Shown here: piece after piece, positions 8,064-15,759 of the stretch
Numbering within the stretch: position 1 is the stretch's first letter
Layout of the letters: each line of letters starts with the position of its first letter
Assembly (NCBI GenBank): GCA_019634125.1
Contig: JAHQVX010000085.1
Location: 1 to 32,067, forward strand
Reading direction: 5' to 3'
Source of the DNA: Saprospiraceae bacterium
GTDB lineage: Bacteria > Bacteroidota > Bacteroidia > Chitinophagales > JAHQVX01
Length of the DNA: 32,067 bases
The notes under the pieces: generated by a model
Databases searched by the model: none
The model's input: the letters and a program-made list of their open reading frames with translations, nothing else
Told to the model about the DNA's origin: nothing
Program-made: the position numbers and the translations under genes

Positions 8064-9299
8064 TTACCAAAACCAGGTTCTGTAAGGGTAACGAACTTGG
8101 TACAAGTCTTTGACTCGTGAGATGACAGAATTTCGGAAGACATCGAAGTTTTCTTTATGGATGGCCGAGATGAAAATGCTGTCGCAATCCCCCGTTGGGT
8201 GATTGGCTTTAGACCGTTCAGTCCATTGTTGTTCAAATTCCTTGAGCAATCCCACTTTTACATCATCTGGAACAAGTTCGTCGAAATAATACGATCTGTA
8301 CGCATCCATTTTATTGAAGACCATGAGTGTAGGTTTATCGAAAACGCCTAAGTCTCTCAGGGTTTCGTTCACCACATGGATTTGATCCTCGAAATTGGGA
8401 TGACTGGCATCTACAACATGAATAAGTAAATCGCTTTCGATGCTTTCCGCTAATGTACTCTTGAAACTTTCGATTAAGTGAGTAGGGAGTTTTCGGATGA
8501 ATCCAACGGTATCGCTGAGTAGGAAGGGTACGCGGTCGATCACCATCTTCCGAACGGTGGTGTCGAGCGTAGCGAAGAGCTTGTTCTCTGCCAGGACTTC
8601 CGACTTGGAAAGGGCGTTCATAATCGTGCTTTTCCCCACGTTTGTATAGCCCACTAAGGCAGCACGAATCATTTCCCCACGATTTTTTCGGCGTTGAAAA
8701 TTCTGTTGATCGATTTTCGCCAGTTCGGCTTTGAGTCTGGAGATTTTCTTTTGAGCAATTCGCCGATCCGTTTCAATTTCTTTCTCCCCCGCACCGCGCA
8801 TTCCGATACCTCCTTTTACCCGGTCTAAGTGCGTCCACATTCCACGTAGGCGAGGCAAGAGGTACTGCGTTTGGGCAAGTTCTACCTGTGTTTTCGCTTG
8901 ATTGGTTTGAGCGCGTGTAGCGAATATGTCGAGGATGAGCATGGAGCGATCCAGGACTTTTACGCGAAATTCTTCCTCGAGATTTCGTTGTTGGGAAGGG
9001 GAGATTTCGTCGTCAAAAATGACCATGTCAATTTCTTTGACTTCGACATAATCTCTGATTTCTTCCATTTTCCCTTTTCCGACGAAGTAGCGGGTGTCGG
9101 GGTGTTTCAGCTTTTGTGTGAAACGCTTATGGGTTTCGGCACCTGCGGTTTCGGCGAGAAATTCGAGTTCATCGAGGTATTCTTCAATTTGCTCTTCGGA
9201 TTGTTGACCATGGATGAGCCCTACGAGCACTACTTTTTCTTTTTCAGAAGACGTGGTGTCGATTTCAAATTGGTGACTATCGTATCGGAGAATGGCCAT
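8064..9299 (-). CDS. hflX: Ribosome-associated GTPase HflX
   Basis: I start at ATG 9299 (MAILRYDSHQFEI, 411 residues). The track ORF's extra 41 residues overlap the lolE-like gene and have no family match. The N-terminal HflX domain includes ARAQTNQAKTQVELAQ and the glycine-rich GGIGMRGAGEKEIE linker; the GTPase domain follows with G1 GYTNVGKS, G3 DTVGFI, G4 NKMD and G5-like SAI. HflX splits stalled ribosomes, notably after stress, and binds the 50S subunit. It follows the permease gene by 20 bp on the same strand. Upstream is CACCTTTGCACT-ATG, close to the sequence before rbfA. Confidence 0.96.
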   Translation of the reverse strand: MAILRYDSHQFEIDTTSSEKEKVVLVGLIHGQQSEEQIEEYLDELEFLAETAGAETHKRFTQKLKHPDTRYFVGKGKMEEIRDYVEVKEIDMVIFDDEISPSQQRNLEEEFRVKVLDRSMLILDIFATRAQTNQAKTQVELAQTQYLLPRLRGMWTHLDRVKGGIGMRGAGEKEIETDRRIAQKKISRLKAELAKIDQQNFQRRKNRGEMIRAALVGYTNVGKSTIMNALSKSEVLAENKLFATLDTTVRKMVIDRVPFLLSDTVGFIRKLPTHLIESFKSTLAESIESDLLIHVVDASHPNFEDQIHVVNETLRDLGVFDKPTLMVFNKMDAYRSYYFDELVPDDVKVGLLKEFEQQWTERSKANHPTGDCDSIFISAIHKENFDVFRNSVISRVKDLYQVRYPYRTWFW

Positions 9300-9319
9300 A
9301 GTGCAAAGGTGGTGAAAAT

Positions 9320-10549
9320 TTACAATTCGAGCAGCTGTTTTTCCGCCTTCTTCGAAGGCGGAAGGGCAGCCAGCCAGGAAATGCCCACGATGGTGGTAAT
9401 AGTAAGCAGTACATCTTGCCATTTTAGGGTGGTGGGATAGGCATCAACTACGAACGAACCTTGCATTTTTATTAGGCCGAATTGTTGTTGTAAGAAAATG
9501 AGGCCGATGGCCAGGATGGCGCCGATTCCGGCGCCGACTAGGCCAATTAGGAAACCCTGCCAACGGAAAACACTGCCAACGGCAGTGTTTTCAAGTCCCA
9601 TCGACTTCAAAATGCTGATGTCCTTCTTCTTGTCCAGCACCATCATCGTTAAACTACTTATCAAGTTAAACGAAGCAATTAACATGACCAACGCAATGAT
9701 CCCAAACGTAGCCCACTTCTCAAACTGCATCACTTTATACCAAGACTTATTTTGTTGGAACCGATCTAGTACTTCCACCTCCTCACCCAATAAGCCACGA
9801 ATCGATTTCTGCACTTTCCGCTTTTTATTTTCATCACTCAATTTCACTTCTAAATGGGAAGCATGATTGGGGTAACTTAACAACGGTCGAAGCATAGAAA
9901 TCGGCACAAAAACATATTGATCATCAAACTCCTTTTGAATGGCAAACTCTCCGCCAGGGCGAATGCCTGTTGTGCTGAACTGACTGTCCATACCACCAAA
10001 GCTGACTCGAGCCTTACGCGTTGGGATGTACATCGTGAGCACTTCTAATGGATTTCTCAGATTAACAGCCAATTCGTTGGCAATGCCTAAGCCAATTACA
10101 GCATAATTGCCTTCTTCACGCTGAAGCTCAAAGCTGCCGCGTATTAAATTTTCTTCCATGTTCGATACCCGTAAAAAATTGCTGTCTACACCGCGTACTT
10201 TTCCCACTTTTTGTTTGTCGAAATACTCAAACAACGCCACTTCTTCTAAGACTTCTGCCACTTCTGCCACACCATCAATTGCTCGAATTTGGCCTAAGGT
10301 GGTACTGTCTAATTCGATCACCTTGCTTTTTAGCGGCGAGACTTTAATGTCGGGGTTAAATTGGGTGTTTAAGTCCCCTACCAAAGTCATCATGCCGTTC
10401 AAAACACTGAGAATCACGATGGCAGCTAAAGATACCGCTGCAGCCATGGCAATAGAAATGGCTGTGAGTAGTTGAATGGAATTCCATTTCTTGAAGAAAG
10501 TGAGCTTCCCTGCAAAATACTTTAACGCTATTTTAAACGGTAAATTCAT
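9320..10549 (-). CDS. LolC/LolE-type ABC permease (FtsX-like)
   Basis: The 409-residue inner-membrane protein has one N-terminal membrane helix (about residues 28-50), a MacB/LolE-type periplasmic domain (about 50-270) and three C-terminal helices (about 275-400). The region between the last two groups carries the typical VLDKKKDISILKSMGLENTAV coupling helix of LolC/E and MacB permeases. Such proteins work with a LolD-like ATPase in moving lipoproteins out of the inner membrane; no ATPase gene is adjacent. The ATG follows the rbfA stop immediately, so the two are co-translated. Two long perfect palindromes fall in this one gene, one after the coupling helix and one in the C-terminal tail (LPPSKKAEKQLLEL). 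Confidence 0.9.
   Translation of the reverse strand: MNLPFKIALKYFAGKLTFFKKWNSIQLLTAISIAMAAAVSLAAIVILSVLNGMMTLVGDLNTQFNPDIKVSPLKSKVIELDSTTLGQIRAIDGVAEVAEVLEEVALFEYFDKQKVGKVRGVDSNFLRVSNMEENLIRGSFELQREEGNYAVIGLGIANELAVNLRNPLEVLTMYIPTRKARVSFGGMDSQFSTTGIRPGGEFAIQKEFDDQYVFVPISMLRPLLSYPNHASHLEVKLSDENKKRKVQKSIRGLLGEEVEVLDRFQQNKSWYKVMQFEKWATFGIIALVMLIASFNLISSLTMMVLDKKKDISILKSMGLENTAVGSVFRWQGFLIGLVGAGIGAILAIGLIFLQQQFGLIKMQGSFVVDAYPTTLKWQDVLLTITTIVGISWLAALPPSKKAEKQLLEL
9341..9363. repeat. Perfect palindrome in the lolE-like C-terminus (10-bp stem)
   Basis: TTCCGCCTTC, loop TTC, exact complement. It encodes PPSKKAEK close to the end of the permease. It is not followed by a T-run and lies before the stop codon, so it is not an ordinary terminator. 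Confidence 0.8.
9567..9593. repeat. Perfect palindrome in the lolE-like gene (12-bp stem, AAC loop)
   Basis: GAAAACACTGCC, loop AAC, exact complement: the joint-longest perfect stem in the window. It encodes ENTAVGSVF directly after the permease coupling helix. The tip follows the GCC-NNN-GGC pattern shared by several other palindromes here. Confidence 0.85.
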
Positions 10550-10918
10550 TTACTCTTCACTATCCGAATCCACTGGTTCGGAGTCGTTTAATAAGGCTTC
10601 GATTTTATAGACCTCATCGAGTGAGGCGTCTTTTAGGAACGAAAGTTCTGGGATTCTTCGCACTTTATTGCGCATTTTGTTTCCAACAATTCGACGTATA
10701 CTTCCAATATTGGCATTTAAATTATTGACCACAACTTCTGTTTTTTCCGGCTGTAGGACGCTAACAAATACACGTGCTGTCAATAAATCCGGAGTGACTT
10801 TTACTCCAGAAACCGTCACGAAAGCCCCTTCCAATAACATCCTCGCGTCTTGCTGAAGTATTTCCCCAACAATACGTTGAATCTGACTCGCCACTTGCAA
10901 TTGTCGTTTACTTTCCAT
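10550..10918 (-). CDS. rbfA: Ribosome-binding factor A
   Basis: I start at ATG 10918 (MESKRQLQVASQIQRIVGEI, 122 residues), where RbfA homology begins; the track ORF adds 23 residues that read through the promoter region. The KH-type core includes VTVSGVKVTPDLLTARVFVSV and the C-terminal LRRIPELSFLKDASLDE-like block (here KVRRIPELSFLKDASLDEV). RbfA helps mature the 16S rRNA 5' end and the 30S subunit. The C-terminal tail is acidic (DSEPVDSDSEE). The start lies 6 nt after a TACCTTTG box, so the message may be leaderless. It is the first gene of an rbfA-lolE-like-hflX run. Confidence 0.95.
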   Translation of the reverse strand: MESKRQLQVASQIQRIVGEILQQDARMLLEGAFVTVSGVKVTPDLLTARVFVSVLQPEKTEVVVNNLNANIGSIRRIVGNKMRNKVRRIPELSFLKDASLDEVYKIEALLNDSEPVDSDSEE

Positions 10919-10924
10919 AGCGTG

Positions 10925-10932
10925 CAAAGGTA
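10925..10932 (-). promoter_or_regulatory. Likely rbfA promoter -7 box
   Basis: TACCTTTG on the minus strand fits TAnnTTTG and lies 6 nt before the rbfA ATG. With the usual few-base distance to the transcription start, the rbfA message would be leaderless or nearly so. Confidence 0.5.
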
Positions 10933-10970
10933 CACCGATCTTTTCGCATGCTTTAAAAAAATGGAAATGG

Positions 10971-10978
10971 TATTTTTG
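10971..10978 (+). promoter_or_regulatory. Likely promoter -7 box of the ABC exporter
   Basis: TATTTTTG on the plus strand fits TAnnTTTG and lies 17 nt before the exporter ATG, inside the 77-bp gap shared with the divergent rbfA promoter. Confidence 0.45.
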
Positions 10979-10995
10979 CTGCCGCAAATACGTGC

Positions 10996-12840
10996 ATGAA
11001 GAATATACTCAAGGCGTTTACTTATCTAAGAAATCATAAAGGCTTACTGTCCATTAATGTGTTGTTGAGCTTTATCACTTCATTTTTGGAAGTGGTGTCA
11101 TTAATGGCCATCATTCCGTTGCTTCAAATTTTGTTTAGCGATGCGTATAGCTCAAAACCGGTAGCACCTGCTGAAGAAGTGGAAGGCAAATTGAACAAGC
11201 TGAACCAACTCAAAGAACAAGCAGAGGCATGGTACGGAAACTTGGTGGCGAATAACGACCGAGCTGATGTCCTTTTTTGGATTTGTTTGGCGGTTTTTGC
11301 TTCCTTTTTGCTCAAAAACCTACTGATATACATCATCCGCTTAATCGATGCGAAAATTCGGTATTCTGTTTCTCGAGATTTGAGAAAGAACTTATTCCAA
11401 AAGATTATTCATCTACCGATTACGCAGCTTCGCGAAAAGAATAAAGGAGATTTGTTAACCCGTTTTTCAGCAGATATTAACGAGGTAGAGAACATGGTGG
11501 GCACCACAATGGATATGGCATTTCGGCAACCTATAATGATTTTATTCTACATCCTGAGCATGCTTTTTATCAGCGTAAAACTGACCTTGTTCGTATTCAT
11601 CTTAATTCCTGTACTAGGGATTGTGATTGGGCGGATTTCAAAGAGTTTAAGAAAAGCGAACTATTCTGGATTAAATCAACTGAGTAAGCTGACCTCCTTT
11701 TTAGACGAAGTGATTTTTGGGTCGAAAATCGTGAAAGCATTTAATGCTGAAGATCAGCAGACGCAACGATTCGATAAAGAAAATCAAAAGCTGTATCGCC
11801 TAAATCGAAAGATTTATGCTCGATATGATTCGGCATCGCCAGTCAGTGAATTTTTAGGGATTTGTGTTGTGCTCATTGTAATATGGGTAGGCGGAAATAT
11901 GATTTTCAATGGCAACCAAGCACTAGGTGCTTCATCTTTTATTGCCTTTATCATCTTGTTTGCTCGAATGAATACACCTCTGAAGGCTTTTTCAAAGAAT
12001 TATACCAATTTGATGAAAGCCCTTGCAGCTGGTCAACGTATTGAAGAAGTCCAGCAAATCCATAATCCGATACAAGATGCGGTCGATGCAGTTCCACTAA
12101 CTTCTTTTGAGCAAGGAATTGCCATAAACAATGTAACGTTTGGGTACACAGAAGACCGAGATGTACTTAAAAACATGAGTATTTCTGTTCCGAAAGGCCA
12201 TATGGTCGCCTTGGTCGGTCAGTCTGGTGCTGGAAAAACGACCATTGCCGATTTGATTCCACGATTTTATGATGTACAGACAGGTAGTATTACCCTAGAT
12301 GGCATCGATATTCGGAAGATTCAATTACAGTCGCTTAGAGAACAATTGGGTATTGTGACTCAGGATGCTATCTTGTTTAATGATTCCATCTTGAATAATA
12401 TATTATTGGGTCGACCTTCTGCAACTAAAGAAGAAGTCATTGAAGCGGCCAAGGTGGCAAATGCACATGATTTTATTGAGCAGTCGGAACAAGGCTACGA
12501 CACTATAATTGGAGAAGGTGGGAGTAAATTAAGTGGTGGTCAGCGTCAACGCCTGACCATTGCACGAGCTATCCTTAAAAATCCACCTATACTCATTCTA
12601 GATGAAGCTACTTCTGCGCTAGATACAGAATCGGAGCGTTTAGTGCAGGAAGCCTTGGAGAATTTAATGAAGGATCGAACCAGTGTCGTGATTGCACATC
12701 GATTAAGTACCATTCAGAATGCCGATCATATCTATGTACTTCAAGATGGTGAAGTCCTGGAAGAAGGTAGTCATGAAGCATTGCTGGCTAAATCAGGAGG
12801 TTATAGTAATTTGGTGAAACTACAAACCATTGCAAAGTAA
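10996..12840 (+). CDS. MsbA-like ABC exporter (fused membrane and ATPase domains)
   Basis: The 614-residue half-transporter has six membrane helices in residues 18-345, with a long charged extracytoplasmic loop between the first two (about 50-90, KLNKLNQLKEQAEAWYGNL), then a nucleotide-binding domain. The ATPase motifs are Walker A GQSGAGKTT (408-416), Q-loop VTQDAILF, signature LSGGQRQR, Walker B ILILDEATSALD and the switch His in IAHRLST. Homodimers of this class flip lipid A or other amphipathic lipids, or export drugs; the substrate cannot be read from sequence. It stands alone on the plus strand, divergent from rbfA, and ends at a strong bidirectional terminator. Confidence 0.92.
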   Translation: MKNILKAFTYLRNHKGLLSINVLLSFITSFLEVVSLMAIIPLLQILFSDAYSSKPVAPAEEVEGKLNKLNQLKEQAEAWYGNLVANNDRADVLFWICLAVFASFLLKNLLIYIIRLIDAKIRYSVSRDLRKNLFQKIIHLPITQLREKNKGDLLTRFSADINEVENMVGTTMDMAFRQPIMILFYILSMLFISVKLTLFVFILIPVLGIVIGRISKSLRKANYSGLNQLSKLTSFLDEVIFGSKIVKAFNAEDQQTQRFDKENQKLYRLNRKIYARYDSASPVSEFLGICVVLIVIWVGGNMIFNGNQALGASSFIAFIILFARMNTPLKAFSKNYTNLMKALAAGQRIEEVQQIHNPIQDAVDAVPLTSFEQGIAINNVTFGYTEDRDVLKNMSISVPKGHMVALVGQSGAGKTTIADLIPRFYDVQTGSITLDGIDIRKIQLQSLREQLGIVTQDAILFNDSILNNILLGRPSATKEEVIEAAKVANAHDFIEQSEQGYDTIIGEGGSKLSGGQRQRLTIARAILKNPPILILDEATSALDTESERLVQEALENLMKDRTSVVIAHRLSTIQNADHIYVLQDGEVLEEGSHEALLAKSGGYSNLVKLQTIAK

Positions 12841-12873
12841 AAACCCTGCTTCGATAAATCGAAACAGGGTTTT
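12840..12873. terminator. Bidirectional terminator between convergent genes
   Basis: AAACCCTG pairs with CAGGGTTT, with an inner TTCGAT/ATCGAA stem and an AA loop. There are A and T runs on both outer sides, so it can end the ABC exporter on the plus strand and the 85-residue protein gene on the minus strand. Confidence 0.85.
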
Positions 12874-12895
12874 ATCCACTCTACATCACTGCGTC

Positions 12896-13153
12896 TTAAA
12901 CCAACGCGATTATCGCTATTGCCATACCTGCAAAAACTGTAATTAATGGCAGTTTGCTGGCCAGGCTATTGAATCTTTTTTGCTCTGCGAATAAGTGTTC
13001 GTTCTTTTCGGTCCAGCTTTCATCTGGATTCGTGTTTTCTGAAAATGTAGTCGGATGTTCTCCGTTGTACAATTGCTCAAAAATTGGTTTGAATGCTTTT
13101 CTGGGTGTTCCTAAACCCCTTGGGTCTGAAATACCAAATCCTAAATAACTCAT
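12896..13153 (-). CDS. Small membrane protein, MSYLGFGI family, paralog A
   Basis: The 85-residue protein starts MSYLGFGISDPRGLGTPRKA and ends in one hydrophobic helix (about residues 68-85, PLITVFAGMAIAIIALV). A second gene at 17643-17900 has the same length and layout, with identical blocks SYLGFGI, PRGLG, PR.AFKP and PLITV. The middle is polar and variable. Its features suggest a tail-anchored inner-membrane protein with a conserved cytoplasmic start. I do not recognise a named family. Two TAAGTGTAACA direct repeats lie upstream, and a bidirectional terminator follows 23 bp after the stop. No TAnnTTTG box is visible. Confidence 0.8.
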   Translation of the reverse strand: MSYLGFGISDPRGLGTPRKAFKPIFEQLYNGEHPTTFSENTNPDESWTEKNEHLFAEQKRFNSLASKLPLITVFAGMAIAIIALV

Positions 13154-13169
13154 GCTAAAAGTGTTTGTT

Positions 13170-13214
13170 TGTTACACTTAATTATACGCATGAAACAAAA
13201 AAATGTTACACTTA
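13170..13214 (-). promoter_or_regulatory. Pair of 11-bp direct repeats upstream of paralog A
   Basis: TGTTACACTTA occurs at 13170-13180 and 13204-13214 (TAAGTGTAACA on the gene's strand), 34 bp apart, in the 132-bp gap before the small membrane protein gene. The spacing is close to three helical turns, which would suit a dimeric regulator, but no regulator is known. Confidence 0.4.
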
Positions 13215-13285
13215 AGTTCCAAAATATTTGGATTTTTGAAAAAATTTGTTATTTAGGACGACCTAAAGGATTTTTTAGGATTGGA

Positions 13286-14353
13286 TTACTCTAGAAGGCT
13301 GGACATGTTTACATTCTTGTAGTTGCGTTGTACAAAGTTCAAACCAGCCCGAATCAGCTTACCCATCCGATCACTACGTTTAAAGGCTATGTCTTGGGTT
13401 AACCCAAAGATTTCCAATTTCAGTCGTTCAATGTTTTCAGGTGTAGAGATTTCATGGCTCATCATACAATCTACTAGGCGTTCAATTCTTTTACCACTAT
13501 TGATAATTCTTTTGGCTACAATGGAACGTTCTTCAATTTTGTACTGATTGATAGATGTTTTTTGAAGTTTTTCTCGAACTAAGTCCATCATGGGGAAATT
13601 TTCCTTGAAGAAAAGTGGGCGATAGACTTTTAAATTGCCCTCATAGCATTGTTGATCGAAGTCGATCGCTCTAATCTTGTATACAACGTGATCGAAGTCA
13701 TGGGTGGGTACAATAACGTAGTTGTAAGCCCGCATATCGCCGAGTAGGCGAATCATGCAGCGTTCGTTAAACTTGACAAACTCTTTAGCAATTTGGGCTT
13801 TCTCGGACGACGAGCAGTGGGGCAAGTGCTCCTTGATGAAGACATCGCCCGGAATGCCTGTGATGTGTTCCTCGATCAATGTGTTTTGATAGACCAGGAA
13901 GTTGAGGTTGTAAGGCGATAGGAAGTGTTCGAGTTCCAGGCCATAGATCCGTGAGGCATCGGTTTTCTTGACATAGAAGTAGGTGTAGTTGTCGTTTAAG
14001 ATATTCCGAACTTTAACCCGAAAGGGTTTAGAATTCCCGAACGTACAGTAATCGATGGCGTCGATATTGAGGAATGGGAATGTGGACTCGTTTCCATCGG
14101 AGTGCAGTATGGTGTATACTTTTTTGAGGCTGTAGTCTATTTCTTCGCGCTCATATTCCGAGAAATAGACCCGAACCCATAGACTGTCTTCTTCGTTTTT
14201 GTCGTAGACAGTGGTTGAGCTTTGGAAGCGAAGTAAATGCTCATAGAAGATCGGAATTTTTATATTTCGATTGTATTCGGTGAGGTATTTATTGAGTTCC
14301 TCACTTACGGGAAAGGGCGGTTTTTTCTTGGATATCAGTTTCTCTTCGCTCAT
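13286..14353 (-). CDS. Protein-kinase-like protein of unknown function
   Basis: The 355-residue soluble protein is not one I can name. Residues 205-234 read LLGDMRAYNYVIVPT and then IRAIDFDQQ, which matches the spacing of a kinase catalytic loop (GDxxxxN) followed by a metal-binding IDFD in place of DFG. Upstream FYVKKTDAS could supply the beta-3 lysine and EEHITGIPGD the hinge. HipA, phosphotransferase and PI-kinase-like families share this pattern. No membrane segment or signal peptide is seen. It follows the propeller lipoprotein by 38 bp and may share its transcript; a small hairpin lies between them. Kinase activity is inference from a few motifs. Confidence 0.65.
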   Translation of the reverse strand: MSEEKLISKKKPPFPVSEELNKYLTEYNRNIKIPIFYEHLLRFQSSTTVYDKNEEDSLWVRVYFSEYEREEIDYSLKKVYTILHSDGNESTFPFLNIDAIDYCTFGNSKPFRVKVRNILNDNYTYFYVKKTDASRIYGLELEHFLSPYNLNFLVYQNTLIEEHITGIPGDVFIKEHLPHCSSSEKAQIAKEFVKFNERCMIRLLGDMRAYNYVIVPTHDFDHVVYKIRAIDFDQQCYEGNLKVYRPLFFKENFPMMDLVREKLQKTSINQYKIEERSIVAKRIINSGKRIERLVDCMMSHEISTPENIERLKLEIFGLTQDIAFKRSDRMGKLIRAGLNFVQRNYKNVNMSSLLE

Positions 14354-14358
14354 GTGGT

Positions 14359-14377
14359 CTATCTTATTTCAAGATAG
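14359..14377 (-). other. Small hairpin between lipoprotein and kinase-like gene
   Basis: CTATCTT, loop GAAAT (minus strand), AAGATAG lies in the 38-bp gap, 5 nt before the kinase-like ATG. It has no following T-run, so an attenuator, an RNA-processing site or chance are all open. Confidence 0.35.
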
Positions 14378-14391
14378 TCATTCTAATGGAC

Positions 14392-15759
14392 TTAGTGGAT
14401 GCCAACCATCCAAATGTCTGCCCCACCTTTGTTGGTAGCCAGGTCTTTGTCGTCGCTTTCGCTACTTCCTACTACAACGAGGTTGTTGGGAGTGGTTTCT
14501 AGGATATCGTATGCAAAATCGAGTCCGGAACCACCAAGGGTAAGTTGGTGTTCTAGGGAGCCATTTTCGGAGAGTTTGTAGACTAAGAAATCGTTTTCAC
14601 CTTGGTTGGTAGTAAGGTGTCCGTCGGCACTTCTGGAGTTTCCTGCGATCCAGTAACCCCCGCCTTCGGCGGGGGTAATGCCGTGGGCAACATCAAACTG
14701 ACTGCCCCCAAAAGAAGCTTCCCAAAGCAGCGTGCCGGAATCGTCAATTTTAATGACCCATGCATCCGTTACACCGGCATTGCTGCTCACATCTTTGTCC
14801 GTACTCTGGGTAGATCCAGCGATTACATAGGTATTGTTCGGGCCATTGGCCGCCGCATACGAAATATCGATAGCCGAACCCCCAAAGGTTTTTTGCCAAA
14901 GCATATTACCAGCTCCATCTACCTTAATGACCCAGAATTCGTACTCCCCATTAGTAGAGGTAATATCAAAATCATCACTTTCGGTAAAGCCGATGAGTAC
15001 TAATCCACCATCGTTGGCTTTTAGAATACTATGGATACGGTCATTGTTCGTGCCGCCAAAGAACTTTCGCCACATCAGCGAGCCATCCGCAGCGAGTCGA
15101 TGCACCCAATATTCCCCAACGCCATGCAGACCACCATTGTGCTGGATGTCGGGCGTATTGCCATTGATCAACGGAGTAGCGCCTTCTCCACCCGATGCGG
15201 TCACATCTAAAAAGCCGCCCATAGCGTAGCCGCCATCGTCCATTTGAACCAGTCCGTAGGCATGATCGTGGCCGGAAAAGCCGAAACTTCTTTCCCACTC
15301 GATAGCGCCTGTGCTCGTTAGTTTCAATATCCAATTATCGTGAAAGCCCTCATTATTCGAGCCGTCTCCATCTGCGCTCATGCTGTAGCCTACAATAGCA
15401 AAGCCGCCATCTTCGGTTTGGATAATGTCCCGACCTCGATCATCGCCACTTCCACCGTAGGTTTTGGTCCATTCCACATTCCCGAGCGCGTCGGTTTTAA
15501 TTAATAGGTAATCTCTTTCTTGCAATGTTTTGCCCACAATATCTCCATCAATACTGCTGGTAAATCCGAAAATGGCCAGGCCACCATCATTGGTAGCAAT
15601 GACCTTTCGGGCCACATCTTCATTGCTGCCCCCAAAAACAGTCGACCACTCAATCGCTCCATCAAAAGCTGTATCTAATTCAATAAAGTCGTCATCGGAA
15701 CAGCTGCCTACAACAAAAAGGAGTAGGAAGAAAAGGGGTAGAACAAAAATCGATTTCAT
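14392..15759 (-). CDS. Lipoprotein with seven GGS-D...DGG repeats (predicted beta-propeller)
   Basis: The 455-residue protein has a signal peptide with lipobox FVVGSC (C20), followed by SDDDF, which fits the Bacteroidota lipoprotein export signal for surface display. The rest is seven repeats of about 55-65 residues with the pattern W...FGGS..D.A...I.T.DGGY.I.G.S.S.DGD. The last four or so keep the pattern FGGS..D while the DGG turn varies. Seven such units suggest a seven-bladed propeller, as in the delta-60-like/large-repeat proteins of this phylum. Its ATG overlaps the stop of the thrombospondin-3 protein by one base, so the two are coupled. A 9-bp palindrome encodes PAEGGG in repeat six. 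The ligand is unknown. Confidence 0.85.
   Translation of the reverse strand: MKSIFVLPLFFLLLFVVGSCSDDDFIELDTAFDGAIEWSTVFGGSNEDVARKVIATNDGGLAIFGFTSSIDGDIVGKTLQERDYLLIKTDALGNVEWTKTYGGSGDDRGRDIIQTEDGGFAIVGYSMSADGDGSNNEGFHDNWILKLTSTGAIEWERSFGFSGHDHAYGLVQMDDGGYAMGGFLDVTASGGEGATPLINGNTPDIQHNGGLHGVGEYWVHRLAADGSLMWRKFFGGTNNDRIHSILKANDGGLVLIGFTESDDFDITSTNGEYEFWVIKVDGAGNMLWQKTFGGSAIDISYAAANGPNNTYVIAGSTQSTDKDVSSNAGVTDAWVIKIDDSGTLLWEASFGGSQFDVAHGITPAEGGGYWIAGNSRSADGHLTTNQGENDFLVYKLSENGSLEHQLTLGGSGLDFAYDILETTPNNLVVVGSSESDDKDLATNKGGADIWMVGIH
14656..14676. repeat. Perfect palindrome in the propeller lipoprotein (9-bp stem, TTC loop)
   Basis: ACCCCCGCC, loop TTC, exact complement, at the DGG turn of the sixth repeat, where other repeats have TNDGG or TEDGG. 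The tip is GCC-TTC-GGC. Confidence 0.75.

Noticed and set aside
9300-9422. 41-residue N-terminal extension of HflX in the ORF track
   Set aside because: Overlaps the C-terminal codons of the lolE-like gene, has no HflX homology, and the family start MAILRYDSH lies at 9299.
8871-9440. 189-residue plus-strand ORF opposite hflX
   Set aside because: Antisense to a conserved GTPase gene with intact motifs; the translation is Phe- and Cys-rich without any recognisable pattern, as expected of a shadow frame.
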